Assembly (NCBI RefSeq): GCF_000768335.1 | Contig: NZ_AVPT01000022.1 | Location: forward strand, 1 to 43,865 | Length of the DNA: 43,865 nucleotides | From: Lysobacter arseniciresistens ZS79 | GTDB taxonomy: Bacteria > Pseudomonadota > Gammaproteobacteria > Xanthomonadales > Xanthomonadaceae | Direction of reading: 5' to 3' | Shown: one piece after another, positions 9,258 to 18,033 of the stretch | Layout: each line of letters opens with the position of its first letter | How positions within the stretch are numbered: position 1 is the first letter of the stretch | Program-made: the position numbers and the translations under genes | The notes under the pieces: model-generated | The model's database searches: none | What the model saw: the letters and a program-made list of their open reading frames with translations, nothing else | What the model was told of the DNA's origin: nothing

Positions 9258-9384
9258 AATAAAAAGCCCCGCAGGCAGGGGGGGCCGGCGGGGCTGGTGG
9301 AACGGGACCTGGGGAGGGGTCGTCGTTCCGGGGGATCACTCCAGGGGAGGGAGAGATCGTCGACAGACGTTGCATCTGTCGAGG
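9258..9384 (-). ncRNA. sX13: sX13-like small RNA
   Basis: In the 467-base gene-free stretch downstream of polA, the minus strand encodes three stem-loops and a terminator. Stem 1 is CGACAGA/TCTGTCG (9381-9361). Stem 2 has GATC and CTCC/GGAG arms around a CTCCCCT loop (about 9358-9334). Stem 3 has GGAACG/CGTTCC outside GACC/GGTC, around a CCTCCCCA loop (about 9329-9299). The terminator loop also contains seven C in a row. Three C-rich loops on an RNA of ~125 bases next to polA match what is known of Xanthomonas sX13, a ~115-base Hfq-independent regulator of virulence genes that binds G-rich mRNA motifs. The 5' end is estimated, because the promoter is not clear. Identity rests on structure and location, not an alignment. 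Confidence 0.72.
9261..9295 (-). terminator. Rho-independent terminator of the sX13-like RNA
   Basis: On the minus strand AGCCCCGC (9295-9288) pairs with GCGGGGCT (9272-9265) and is followed by TTTTTATT. The loop is C-rich. It would also stop any read-through from polA. Confidence 0.85.
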
Positions 9385-9612
9385 GCTAGTTGAACACCGC
9401 CAACATGGATGAAACGTGAAGATCCGGGTTAAGGAATTGTTGGATTCAGGACGGATTCAGAGCGCCAGAAACCGCCAAGCCGCGGGGCCTGCAGGCCTGC
9501 CCCGGAGCGTCCACCAGCGCCGCGTCGGGTCGCCCGTTCAGCTTTGTTGGCGCGGATAGCCGGGGTCGCCCATTCAGCTATTGCGGGACGCCGAGCGGCG
9601 GGACCCAGCGGT
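9385..9612. other. Gene-free spacer between polA and the sRNA
   Basis: No plausible coding frame is seen. The part next to the sRNA (about 9385-9460) is visibly less GC-rich than the rest of the window, as expected for a promoter or upstream activating region of a strongly expressed RNA. I could not assign a confident -35/-10 pair. The remainder (9470-9612) shows two similar phrases ending in CGCCCGTTCAGCT and CGCCCATTCAGCT about 37 bases apart (9531 and 9568), of unknown meaning. Confidence 0.5.
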
Positions 9613-12429
9613 TCAATGCGCTTGGTCCCAGTCCAGCCCGACTCCGCTGTCCACCACCAGCGGCACCCGCAGCTCGGCGGCGGCGGTCATCCGCCTCGGC
9701 ACCTCGGCCAGCAGGGTGTCGACGAAGCCGGCGTCGACCTCGAACACCAGTTCGTCGTGCACCTGCATGATCATCAGCGCCGGACCCGCGTCGCCATCGC
9801 CACGCTGCCCCGCCAGCCAGCCATCGATGTCGACCATCGCGCGCTTGATGATGTCGGCCGCGGTGCCCTGCATCGGCGCGTTGATCGCCGCGCGCTCGGC
9901 GCCGGCGCGCAGGCCCTGGTTGCGGGCGTGGATGTTGTCCAGGTACAGCCGGCGGCCGAACACGGTCTCCACGTAGCCCTGGTCGCGCGCCTGCTGGCGG
10001 GTCCGGTCCATGAACTCGCGCACGCCGGGGTAGCGGCTGAAATACAGGCCGATGTAGTCCTGCGCCTCGCCGCGCGACACGCCCAGCTGCTTGGCCAGGC
10101 CGAACGCGCTCATGCCGTACATCAGGCCGAAGTTGATCGCCTTGGCCGCGCGGCGCTCGCCCGGCTCGACCCTCTCCAGGGTCTTGCCGAACACCTCCGC
10201 GGCGGTCGCCTTGTGGATGTCGGCACCGGAGGCGAACGCGCCCAGCAGCGCCGGGTCCTCCGACAGGTGGGCCATGATCCGCAGTTCGATCTGCGAGTAG
10301 TCGCAGGCCACGATGCGGCGCCCCTCCGGCGCGATGAAGGCCTTGCGGATGCGGCGGCCGTCGTCGGTGCGGATCGGGATGTTCTGCAGGTTCGGGTCGC
10401 TCGACGACAGCCGTCCGGTGGCGGCGCCGGACTGGTGGTAGCTGGTGTGCACGCGGCCGGACTGCGCGTTGATCATCTGCGGCAGCTTGTCGGTGTAGGT
10501 GCTGCGCAGCTTGGCCAGGCCGCGGTAGTCGAGGATCACCCGCGGCAACTCGTGCAGATCGGCGATGGCTTCGAGCGCCTCCTCGTTGGCCGACGGCTGG
10601 CCCTTCGGCGTCTTGACCAGCGCCGGCAGCTTCAGCTCGTCGTACAGCAGCGCGCAGACCTGCTTGGGCGAGTCGAGGTTGAACGCGCGCCCGGCCAGTT
10701 CTGTCGCGCGCTGCTGGGCGGCGAGCATGCGCGCGCCGAGGTCGGCCGACTGCCGGCGCAGCTCGGCGGCGTCGACCAGCACGCCATTGGCCTCGACCCG
10801 TTCCAGCACCGGCACCAGCGGCACCTCGATCTCGCGGTAGACACGTTCGAGTTGCGGCTCGGCGGACAGTTTCGGCGACAGCACCCGGTGCAGGCGCAGG
10901 GTGATGTCGGCGTCCTCGGCGGCGTAGCGCGCGGCGTCGTCGATCGCGACCTGGTTGAAGGTGATCTGCTTGGCGCCCTTGCCGGCGACGTCGGCGTACT
11001 TGACGGTCTCGTAGCCGAGGTAGCGGCTGGCCAGCGAGTCCATGTCGTGGCGGCTGGCGGTGGCGTTGAACACGAAGCTCTCGAGCATGGTGTCGTCGGC
11101 GTAACCGCGCACCTCGACGCCGTGGCAGCGCAGCACGTGCAGGTCGTACTTGCCGTTGTGGCCGACCTTGCGCTTGCCGGCGTCGGCGAACGCGGGCTGC
11201 AGCGCGGCCAGCACCGTGTCGCGGTCGAGCTGCGCCGGCGCGCCCGGGTAATCATGGCCGAGCGGGATGTAGCAGGCGCGGCCGGGCTCGACCGACAGGC
11301 TCAGGCCGACCAGTCGCGCGCACAGCGCGTCGAGCGAATCGGTCTCGGTGTCGAAGGCGAACTCGTCGGCGGCCCGCAGGCGCGCGACCCACTCGCCCAG
11401 CTGCGCGTCGTTGAGTACCGTCTCGTACTCGCCCGGCGCCGACAGCGCGGGGTCGAGGCTTTCGATCGGCGCCGCGGCGCCGCGCGCGTAGCCGGCCGCG
11501 GTGTTGCGCACCCCGGCGCGGTCGCCGGTCGCGTCGGCGGCGACGGTGCCGTTGCCGGCCTCCAGCTCGCGCAGCGCCTGCTTGAAGCCGTAGCGCGCGT
11601 ACAGCCCGCGCAGTGCATCGGCGTCGCGCTCGCGCAGGCGCAGCTCGTCGTGGCGGCGATCCAGCGCGAGGTCGGTGCGGATCGTGGTCAGCGTGCGATT
11701 GAGCGGCAGCCGCTCCAGCGCCGCACGCAGGTTGCCGCCGATCTTGCCCTTGATCGCATCGGCATTGGCGATCACGCCGTCGAGCGTGCCGTACTCGGCC
11801 AGCCACTTCGCCGCGGTCTTCGGCCCGCACTTCTCGACCCCGGGGATGTTGTCGATCTTGTCGCCCATCAGCGCGAGGTAGTCGATGATCTGGTCGGCGC
11901 GCACGCCGAACTTGTCGATCACCGCCTGGTCGCTGTCGAGCCGGCTGCCGCTCATGGTGTTGACCATGACGATGCCGGCGCAGTCGCCGCCGTCGGCGTC
12001 GCGGCACGGCCGCACCAGCTGGGCGAAGTCCTTGTCGCTGGTCGACACGGTCACGTCGACGCCGGCGTCGGCCGCCTGCACCGCGAGCGTGCCGATCACG
12101 TCGTCGGCCTCGACGCCGTCGATGCGGACGATGTCGATGCCCAGCGCCTGCACGATGTCGCACATCGGCTGCACCTGCGCGCGCAGCTCGTCGGGCATCG
12201 GCGGGCGGTTGGCCTTGTACTGCGGGTCGAGGTCGTCGCGGAAGGTCCTGCCTGGCGCGTCGACCACGAAGGCGATGTAGTCCGGCTGCTCCTTCAGGTG
12301 CGCGCGCAGCATGTTGACCACGCCGAACAGCGCGCCGGTCGGCTCGCCGGCGTCGTTGCTCAGCGGCGGCAGCGCGTGGAAGGCGCGGTAGAGGTAGCTG
12401 GAACCGTCGATCAGGACTAGTCGTTTCAT
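9613..12429 (-). CDS. polA: DNA polymerase I
   Basis: This 938-residue protein is close to E. coli Pol I (928). It has an N-terminal 5'-3' exonuclease domain (about 1-290, with VDAPGRTFRDDL and GDKIDNIPGVEKCGPKTA), a DnaQ-like 3'-5' exonuclease domain (about 340-530, FDTETDSLD), and the polymerase domain. Polymerase motif A is VACDYSQIELRIM (about residue 711), the O-helix region is AAKAINFGLMYGMSAFGLA, and motif C is MQVHDELVFEV (about residue 890). All catalytic carboxylates appear intact, so it should do repair synthesis and RNA-primer removal. The ATG at 12429 follows a TAGAAT box by six bases, suggesting a leaderless message. It is divergent from a DUF2782 gene, a neighbour also seen in Xanthomonas. 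Confidence 0.98.
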   Translation of the reverse strand: MKRLVLIDGSSYLYRAFHALPPLSNDAGEPTGALFGVVNMLRAHLKEQPDYIAFVVDAPGRTFRDDLDPQYKANRPPMPDELRAQVQPMCDIVQALGIDIVRIDGVEADDVIGTLAVQAADAGVDVTVSTSDKDFAQLVRPCRDADGGDCAGIVMVNTMSGSRLDSDQAVIDKFGVRADQIIDYLALMGDKIDNIPGVEKCGPKTAAKWLAEYGTLDGVIANADAIKGKIGGNLRAALERLPLNRTLTTIRTDLALDRRHDELRLRERDADALRGLYARYGFKQALRELEAGNGTVAADATGDRAGVRNTAAGYARGAAAPIESLDPALSAPGEYETVLNDAQLGEWVARLRAADEFAFDTETDSLDALCARLVGLSLSVEPGRACYIPLGHDYPGAPAQLDRDTVLAALQPAFADAGKRKVGHNGKYDLHVLRCHGVEVRGYADDTMLESFVFNATASRHDMDSLASRYLGYETVKYADVAGKGAKQITFNQVAIDDAARYAAEDADITLRLHRVLSPKLSAEPQLERVYREIEVPLVPVLERVEANGVLVDAAELRRQSADLGARMLAAQQRATELAGRAFNLDSPKQVCALLYDELKLPALVKTPKGQPSANEEALEAIADLHELPRVILDYRGLAKLRSTYTDKLPQMINAQSGRVHTSYHQSGAATGRLSSSDPNLQNIPIRTDDGRRIRKAFIAPEGRRIVACDYSQIELRIMAHLSEDPALLGAFASGADIHKATAAEVFGKTLERVEPGERRAAKAINFGLMYGMSAFGLAKQLGVSRGEAQDYIGLYFSRYPGVREFMDRTRQQARDQGYVETVFGRRLYLDNIHARNQGLRAGAERAAINAPMQGTAADIIKRAMVDIDGWLAGQRGDGDAGPALMIMQVHDELVFEVDAGFVDTLLAEVPRRMTAAAELRVPLVVDSGVGLDWDQAH

Positions 12430-12435
12430 GCGGCG

Positions 12436-12441
12436 ATTCTA
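12436..12441 (-). promoter_or_regulatory. polA: -10 box TAGAAT placed for a leaderless polA mRNA
   Basis: TAGAAT on the minus strand ends six bases before the polA ATG. There is no Shine-Dalgarno sequence in the gap (CGCCGC). Confidence 0.6.
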
Positions 12442-12501
12442 CGGCGCTGCGGTCGCGCGGCCGGCGTATGCTGGCCGCAGCCACCGACGACGAGGCCCAC
12501 C

Positions 12502-12789
12502 ATGCGCATCGCCCTGCTCGCTCCGCTCGCCCTGTCCCTGGCGCTGGCCGCCTGCGCCACCACGCCGGCCGACCCGACCGCCTCGCTGCAGGACCCGGAC
12601 GTCACCCGTACCGTGGCCGAGAACGGCGACGTGATCGAGCAGTACCGGGTCAACGGCCAGCTGAAGGTGGTCAAGGTCACGCCGTCGCGCGGGCCGGTGT
12701 ACTACCTGATGGACCAGGATGGCGACGGCAAGCCCGACGACGAGGGGCCGGTGTCGCCGGTGTGGTGGAAACTGTTCGAGTGGAACTGA
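12502..12789 (+). CDS. DUF2782 lipoprotein
   Basis: This 95-residue protein has a lipoprotein signal ending in the lipobox LAAC (Cys15). The mature part contains YRVNGQLKVVKVTPSRGPVY and YLMDQDGDGKPDDE, the DUF2782 pattern. Family members are small envelope proteins of gammaproteobacteria with no known function. GAGG lies six bases upstream of the ATG, so unlike polA it has a normal leader. It is transcribed divergently from polA, and a terminator follows. Acidic DxDxDG residues (about 71-77) resemble a calcium-binding loop, but this is not demonstrated. Confidence 0.8.
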   Translation: MRIALLAPLALSLALAACATTPADPTASLQDPDVTRTVAENGDVIEQYRVNGQLKVVKVTPSRGPVYYLMDQDGDGKPDDEGPVSPVWWKLFEWN

Positions 12790-12810
12790 CACCCCGCCTG
12801 GTGTGATCCC

Positions 12811-12845
12811 GACAGCCGGCCATCGCGCCGGCTGTCGTCGTTTTT
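12811..12845 (+). terminator. Rho-independent terminator after the DUF2782 gene
   Basis: A perfect 10-bp stem GACAGCCGGC/GCCGGCTGTC (12811-12820 with 12827-12836) with a 6-base loop is followed by GTCGTTTTT. Confidence 0.85.
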
Positions 12846-12922
12846 CGGCCCCGGGCGCCGGTCTTCGCGTCGGCTTATCGCACGGCGTGGATAGTCGGAT
12901 ACCCCCGTCCGAGGACATCCCC

Positions 12923-13150
12923 ATGCCCTACGACCGCATCAGCGACCTGCCGGACTCGGTGCGCGACAACACGCCCAAGCATGCGCAGGAGATCTACAAG
13001 GAGGCGTTCAACAGCGCCTGGGACGAGTACAAGGACTCCGATGACCGCCGCGGCGACGCCTCGCGCGAGGAGACCGCGCACAAGGTGGCGTGGTCGGCGG
13101 TCAAGCAGAAGTACGAGAAGGGCGACGACGACAGGTGGCACGCGAAGTAA
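12923..13150 (+). CDS. chaB: ChaB family protein
   Basis: This 75-residue protein shows the ChaB pattern: SDLPDSVRDNTPKHAQEIYK, FNSAWDEYKD, SREETAHKVAWSAVK and a final KGDDDRWH. In E. coli chaB is linked to the ChaA cation antiporter; the molecular role is uncertain, and no chaA lies nearby here. The ATG at 12923 has GAGGA 7-8 bases upstream and matches family starts. The gene runs tail to tail with uvrD, with only one base between the stop codons and no room for a terminator. Confidence 0.85.
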   Translation: MPYDRISDLPDSVRDNTPKHAQEIYKEAFNSAWDEYKDSDDRRGDASREETAHKVAWSAVKQKYEKGDDDRWHAK

Positions 13151-13151
13151 C

Positions 13152-15332
13152 TCACCCCGGCTGCAGGTTGGCGTAGGCCAGCACCAGCCACTTGCTGCCG
13201 GCCTCGTCGAAGTTGACCTGCACGCGCGCGTGCGCGCCGCTGCCCTCGAAGTCGGTGACCACGCCGGTGCCGAACTTGGCGTGGCGCACGTTGGCGCCCA
13301 GCGGCAGCGCGGGCTGCTCGATCGGCGCGTGGCCGAAGTTTCGCTTCGGCGCGGCACCGGCCATCGGCCGCGACACCTGCAGCTTCGGCCGCACCTCGTG
13401 CAGCAGCACCGGCGGGATCTCGCGCAGGAACCGCGACGGGATGCCGTACATCTCCTGGCCGTGGATGCGGCGCGCCTCGGCGTAGCTCAGCACCAGTTTT
13501 TCGCGGGCGCGGGTGATGCCGACATAGGCGAGCCGGCGCTCCTCCTCCAGCCGCCCGGATTCCTCGATCGAGCGGTTGTTCGGGAACAGCCCCTCCTCCA
13601 GCCCGGCCAGGAACACCAGCGGGAACTCCAGCCCCTTGGCGCTGTGCAGGGTCATCAGCTGCACGCCGTCCTCGCCGGCCTGGGCCTGGCCTTCGCCGGC
13701 CTCCAGCGAGGCGTAAGACAGGAACGCGACCAGCTCCGGCATCGCCTCGGCGTCCTCCTCGTCGCTGCGCGAAAAACGCGAGGCGACCGAAACCAGTTCG
13801 TCGAGGTTGTCGGTGCGCGAGTCGAGCTGGCCCTTGCTCTCGCGCGCGTAGTGCTCGCGCAGGCCGGAGCGGGCGAGCACGTGGTCGATCTTCTCGGGCA
13901 GCGGCATCGGCGCGAGTTCGGCCTCGAGGCTGTCGACCAGTTCGATGAAGCCGGCCAGCGCGTTGCGCGCGCGCGCGGCGAGCACCGGCTCGTTGGCCAG
14001 CCAGCGCGCGGCGACCCACAGCGGCGCGCCGTCGGCGCGCGCGCGTCGACGCACCTCGTCCAGCGTGCGTTCGCCGATGCCGCGCGTCGGCGTGTTGACC
14101 GCGCGCTCGAACGCGGCGTCGTCGCTGCGGTTGGCGACCAGCCGCAGGTAGGCCAGCGTGTCCTTGATCTCGGCGCGCTCGAAGAAGCGCTGGCCGCCGT
14201 AGACGCGGTACGGCACCTGCTCCGACAGCAGCGCCTCTTCGAACGCGCGCGACTGCGCGTTGCTGCGGTACAGGATCGCGACCTCGCCGTGGCTGCCACC
14301 ATCGCGCACCCACTGGCGCAGGCGCTCGACCACGAACCGCGCCTCGTCGATCTCGTTGTACGCCGCGTACAGGTCGACCGGCTCGCCGCTGCCACTGTCG
14401 GTCCACAGCTTCTTGCCGAGGCGGTCGGGGTTGTGCGCGATCACCGCGTTGGCGGCGTCGAGGATGTTGGCCGAGGAGCGGTAGTTCTGCTCCAGCCGGA
14501 TCGTCCGCGCACCGTCGAAGTCGCGCAGGAAACGCTGCACGTTCTCGACCTTGGCCCCGCGCCAGCCGTAGATCGACTGGTCGTCGTCGCCGACCACGAA
14601 CACCTTGCCGCTGTCACCGGCGAGCACGCGCACGAAGGCGTACTGGATCGCGTTGGTGTCCTGGAACTCGTCGACCAGGATCTCGCCGAATCGGTGGCGG
14701 TAGTGCGCCAGCAGCGCGGGGTTGTCGCGCAACAGCTCGTGCGCGCGCAGCAGCAGTTCGGCGAAGTCGACCAGTCCCGCGCGCTCGCAACGCTCCTGGT
14801 AGGCGGCGTAGCAGCGCTGCATGACGTCGGCCCACTGGTCATTCGGGTCGGGCTGCAGGTGCTCTGGGCGGCGGCCCTCGTCCTTCTGCGCGTTGATCCA
14901 CCACGCGATCTGGCGTGGCGGGAAGCGGCTGTCATCGAGTTCCAGCGCCTGCACCACGCGCTTGACCAGCCGCAGCTGGTCGTCGGAATCGAGCACCTGG
15001 AAGCCTTCCGGCAGCTTGGCCTCCTGCCAGTGCAGGCGCAGCAGCCGGTGGGCGAGGCCGTGGAAGGTGCCGATCCACATGCCGCGGGTGCCGCCGCCGA
15101 GCTGGGCGTCGACGCGCTGGCGCATCTCGGCCGCGGCCTTGTTGGTGAAGGTGACCGCGAGGATGCCGTGGGTCGGCACCCCGAACACCTCGTGCAGCCA
15201 GGCGATGCGGTGGGTCAGTACGCGGGTCTTGCCGGAGCCGGCGCCGGCCAGCACCAGGTAGTGGCCGGGAGGCGCGCTGACGGCCTCGCGCTGCGCCGGG
15301 TTGAGCGCGTCGAGCAGGTGGGAGACATCCAT
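13152..15332 (-). CDS. uvrD: DNA helicase II (UvrD)
   Basis: This 726-residue SF1A helicase unwinds DNA 3'-5' in nucleotide excision and mismatch repair. It has Walker A GAGSGKT (residues 30-36), motif Ia TFTNKAAAEM, motif II DEFQDT, motif III GDDDQSIYGWRGA, motif IV RLEQNYRSS, motif V LMTLHSAKGLEF and motif VI AYVGITRAREK. MDVSHLLDALNPAQREAV at the N-terminus and the C-terminal RHAKFGTGVVTDFEG (Tudor-like) identify UvrD rather than Rep. The length is normal (E. coli 720). The ATG follows a TAGAAT box by six bases with no ribosome site. Confidence 0.96.
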   Translation of the reverse strand: MDVSHLLDALNPAQREAVSAPPGHYLVLAGAGSGKTRVLTHRIAWLHEVFGVPTHGILAVTFTNKAAAEMRQRVDAQLGGGTRGMWIGTFHGLAHRLLRLHWQEAKLPEGFQVLDSDDQLRLVKRVVQALELDDSRFPPRQIAWWINAQKDEGRRPEHLQPDPNDQWADVMQRCYAAYQERCERAGLVDFAELLLRAHELLRDNPALLAHYRHRFGEILVDEFQDTNAIQYAFVRVLAGDSGKVFVVGDDDQSIYGWRGAKVENVQRFLRDFDGARTIRLEQNYRSSANILDAANAVIAHNPDRLGKKLWTDSGSGEPVDLYAAYNEIDEARFVVERLRQWVRDGGSHGEVAILYRSNAQSRAFEEALLSEQVPYRVYGGQRFFERAEIKDTLAYLRLVANRSDDAAFERAVNTPTRGIGERTLDEVRRRARADGAPLWVAARWLANEPVLAARARNALAGFIELVDSLEAELAPMPLPEKIDHVLARSGLREHYARESKGQLDSRTDNLDELVSVASRFSRSDEEDAEAMPELVAFLSYASLEAGEGQAQAGEDGVQLMTLHSAKGLEFPLVFLAGLEEGLFPNNRSIEESGRLEEERRLAYVGITRAREKLVLSYAEARRIHGQEMYGIPSRFLREIPPVLLHEVRPKLQVSRPMAGAAPKRNFGHAPIEQPALPLGANVRHAKFGTGVVTDFEGSGAHARVQVNFDEAGSKWLVLAYANLQPG

Positions 15333-15338
15333 CGCGCC

Positions 15339-15344
15339 ATTCTA
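15339..15344 (-). promoter_or_regulatory. uvrD: -10 box TAGAAT placed for a leaderless uvrD mRNA
   Basis: TAGAAT on the minus strand, then GGCGCG, then the uvrD ATG. The spacing places the likely transcription start on the start codon. No LexA box was seen in the short upstream stretch. Confidence 0.6.
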
Positions 15345-15406
15345 CCGGCGGGCGTCGCGCGGCCCGCGACGTGGGGTGAATGCGGCTTCCCGGCCGGGCA
15401 CCACCC

Positions 15407-15560
15407 GTAGGAGCGACGTGAGTCGCGACCTGTACATCGCGGCCGGAACGTCGGCGGCTGGGCCGTGTCGTTTCGGCCGAGAGGCTTCGACACCATCCGT
15501 CCCGAGCGGGTTCAGCGGCTCCTGACGCGGTCGGCGGGTCGCGACTCACGTCGCTCCTAC
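15407..15560. repeat. Inverted pair of REP-like elements (type B, then type A)
   Basis: The left copy (15407-15440, plus orientation) has the type B tail CTGTACATCGC and is identical over 34 bases to the minus-strand copy at 9181-9214. The right copy (15529-15560, minus orientation) has the type A tail and is identical over 32 bases to 8105-8136. About 90 bases separate the two. The pair sits between the dipeptidyl-peptidase gene and uvrD, which are on the same strand, so the folded RNA could separate their expression. Confidence 0.85.
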
Positions 15561-15608
15561 AGGATGCGGGTCGCCGCCGCGGCTGGCGACGGCAACCCGG
15601 CTTTGCAC

Positions 15609-17972
15609 CTACTTCTTGCCGGCCTTCATCTCGTACTGCGCCGGCGGGGTCGCTCCCATCAGGTGCTCGACGAAGTAGTCCCAGCGCCGACGGGTCATGT
15701 AGTCGCTGTCCTCGCCGAAGCCGTGGCGGGCGTGCGGGAACAGCAGCAGGTCGAAGTCCTTGTTGGCCTTGATCAGCGCATCCACGAGCAGCAGCGTGTT
15801 CTGCGGCGGCACGTTGTCGTCCATCATGCCGTGCGCCAGCAGCAGCCTGCCCTGCAGGTTGGCCGCGCGGTTCTGGTTGGCCTGGGCGTCGTAGTTGCTG
15901 TTGCCCTCGGCGTCGACCACTTCCAGCCCCTGCCACTTCTCGGCCCAGTCGTCCTCGTAGCTGCGGTTGTCGTGGTTGCCGCTCTCGCTGATGCCGACCT
16001 TGTAGAAATCCGGGTAGGTGAACATCGCGTCGGCGGTCGCGTAGCCACCGCCGGAGTGGCCCCAGACGCCGACGCGCTCGAGGTCGATCCACGGGTGGCG
16101 CTGCGCCAGCTGCTTCAGGCCGGCGACCTGGTCGGGCAGGGTGTTGTCGCCGACGTCGCCGTTAAAGGCGTCGTGGAAGCTCTTGGAGCGCCACGGCGTA
16201 CCCATGCCGTCGATCGCGACCACGACGAAGCCCAGTTCGGCCAGCGCCTGGTGGTCGATCCGCGCCGGGGTGAAGCTGCGCCCGCGCACCGAGCCGGTCT
16301 GCGGACCGGGGTAGATGTAGTTGACCACCGGGTACTTCTTCGACGGATCGAGGCCGGTCGGCTTGAACATCATCCCGTACAGCGTGGTCCTGCCGTCGCG
16401 CGCGGTGACGGTGATGGGCGTCGGCGGCACCCAGCCGGTGGCGCGCAGGCGGCTGTCGTCGGCACGCGCGATGGTGGCGAGGGTGCGGCCGTCGTCGCTG
16501 GCGCGCAGCACGGTCACCGGCGGCACGGTCGGGGTCGAATACGCATCGACGAAGTGCTTGCCGTCCGGCGACAGGGTGACGGTGTGGTTGGCGTCCTCGG
16601 GGGTCAGCAGAACCGGCTCGCCGCCATCGAAGCCGACCTTGTAGAAGTGCTGGTAATACGGGTTGCGGCCGTCCTCCATGCCAACGCCGCGGAACCAGAG
16701 CGTGCGGCTGCCGGGGTCGACATGCAGGACCTCGGTGACGTTGCCGACGCCTCCGGTGATCGCGTGCTTGAGCGTGCCGTCGGCGAGGTCGTACAGGTAC
16801 AGGTGGCCCCAGTCGCTGCGCTCGGAGAACCAGATGAACTCGTTCGACTCGGGCAGGTACTTCCAGTTGACCCGGCCGTTGCCGGACTCGAAGTAGGTCG
16901 GCACGCGCTCGTGGTAGACCTCGCGGACCGCGCCGGTGGTGGCGTCGGCAACGCGCAGCCAGGTGTCCTTGTGGTCGCGCGAGGTCGAGGCGAATGCCAG
17001 CGTCCTGCTGTCTGGCGCCCACTGCACGTCCTCCCAGCCGCCGTAGCAGCTGACGTCGTCGCACAGGGTCGAGCGGTGCTGGTCGGGCGGCAGGTCGAGG
17101 CGCACGACCTTGCGGGCCGGCACGTCGATGACGACGCGCTCGATCATGGTGACGTGCTCGTCGCCGACGAACGGGTACTTCCAGCGCTCCACCTCCGGCG
17201 CGCCGATCGCGGTGCTCACCAGCACCATCTCGCTGGTGCGGCGCTGGTCCTGCTGGAAGGTCGCGATCTTGGTCGAGTCCGGCGACCAGACCAGGATCGG
17301 CCGGTCGCTGTGGGTCCAGCCGGCGTTGTCGGTGGCGTAGCCGTAGTCGGTGACGCCGTCGGTGGTCAGTTGCGTCTCGACGCCGGTGGCGGTGTTCCGG
17401 ACCCATAGGTTCCAGTCGCGGATGAAGGCGGCGAGCCGGCCGTCGGGGGACTCGACCACCGGCGCGTCGCTGCCGGGCGCGTCGTCGCCGGCCGGCTTGC
17501 GGGTGGTGGTGCCGCTGGCGGCCTCGCACGTCGCCTCGCGCTGCAGGTCGCACAGGTAATGCTGCTTGCCGAGCGCGATGTCGAAGCGGCCGTCGGCGGC
17601 GATCCCGAACCCGGTCACCGGCAGCCTGGCGGCGTCCATGTCCTTGCCGCTGGCCTTCGCCAGCGCCGCGGCGAGGGCGTCGTGGTCGAACGCATCGGTG
17701 ATCGCGCCGGTGGCGGCGTCGACGCGGCGGAAGTGGTCGCCGTCGGCATCGTGGTCCTTGAACCAGAAGTGGCGGTCGTCCTGCCAGACCACGGTGTGGA
17801 CCGCGTGGTCGAGCAGCGGCGCGGTGTTGTAGCCCATGAAGCGCTCGGCACGGGCGTAATCGGCATGGGTGTAGATCTTGCCGCGCTCCTGCGCGATGGC
17901 CGGCGACGCGGCCAGCAGCAGGCCGGCGAACAGTGCGCCGGTCAGGCGCGGCGTGTGGTTGATGGCTCCCAT
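15609..17972 (-). CDS. Dipeptidyl-peptidase IV (S9B), periplasmic or secreted
   Basis: This 787-residue protein has a signal peptide ending near ASPAIAQ (about residue 28), an eight-bladed DPP IV-type propeller N-domain and a C-terminal hydrolase. The nucleophile is Ser640 in WGHSGGGYAT, followed by an Asp in MMDDNVPP and a His in ARHGFGED. These enzymes release X-Pro or X-Ala dipeptides from peptide N-termini and help Xanthomonadaceae use protein as food. The ATG at 17972 has a GGGGGA stretch upstream. A DUF218 gene ends 61 bases upstream on the same strand, so they may share a transcript. Whether the protein is periplasmic or exported cannot be read. Confidence 0.92.
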   Translation of the reverse strand: MGAINHTPRLTGALFAGLLLAASPAIAQERGKIYTHADYARAERFMGYNTAPLLDHAVHTVVWQDDRHFWFKDHDADGDHFRRVDAATGAITDAFDHDALAAALAKASGKDMDAARLPVTGFGIAADGRFDIALGKQHYLCDLQREATCEAASGTTTRKPAGDDAPGSDAPVVESPDGRLAAFIRDWNLWVRNTATGVETQLTTDGVTDYGYATDNAGWTHSDRPILVWSPDSTKIATFQQDQRRTSEMVLVSTAIGAPEVERWKYPFVGDEHVTMIERVVIDVPARKVVRLDLPPDQHRSTLCDDVSCYGGWEDVQWAPDSRTLAFASTSRDHKDTWLRVADATTGAVREVYHERVPTYFESGNGRVNWKYLPESNEFIWFSERSDWGHLYLYDLADGTLKHAITGGVGNVTEVLHVDPGSRTLWFRGVGMEDGRNPYYQHFYKVGFDGGEPVLLTPEDANHTVTLSPDGKHFVDAYSTPTVPPVTVLRASDDGRTLATIARADDSRLRATGWVPPTPITVTARDGRTTLYGMMFKPTGLDPSKKYPVVNYIYPGPQTGSVRGRSFTPARIDHQALAELGFVVVAIDGMGTPWRSKSFHDAFNGDVGDNTLPDQVAGLKQLAQRHPWIDLERVGVWGHSGGGYATADAMFTYPDFYKVGISESGNHDNRSYEDDWAEKWQGLEVVDAEGNSNYDAQANQNRAANLQGRLLLAHGMMDDNVPPQNTLLLVDALIKANKDFDLLLFPHARHGFGEDSDYMTRRRWDYFVEHLMGATPPAQYEMKAGKK

Positions 17973-18033
17973 GCGGTTCCCCCGAGTCGTTGTGGCCGGG
18001 CGCCACCGCTGCCGGCGGCACGAGGGGTCAACC

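Noticed and set aside
9544-12420. A frame of more than 900 codons open on the plus strand across polA, and similar long antisense frames across most large genes here.
   Set aside because: They mirror genes with clear catalytic motifs. In very GC-rich DNA the opposite frames rarely meet stops, and their translations are Arg/Ala/Val-rich without recognisable domains.
15333-15608. Promoter for uvrD further upstream in the REP-containing gap.
   Set aside because: No better -10/-35 pair than TAGAAT at 15344-15339 was found; the REP pair explains the rest of the gap.
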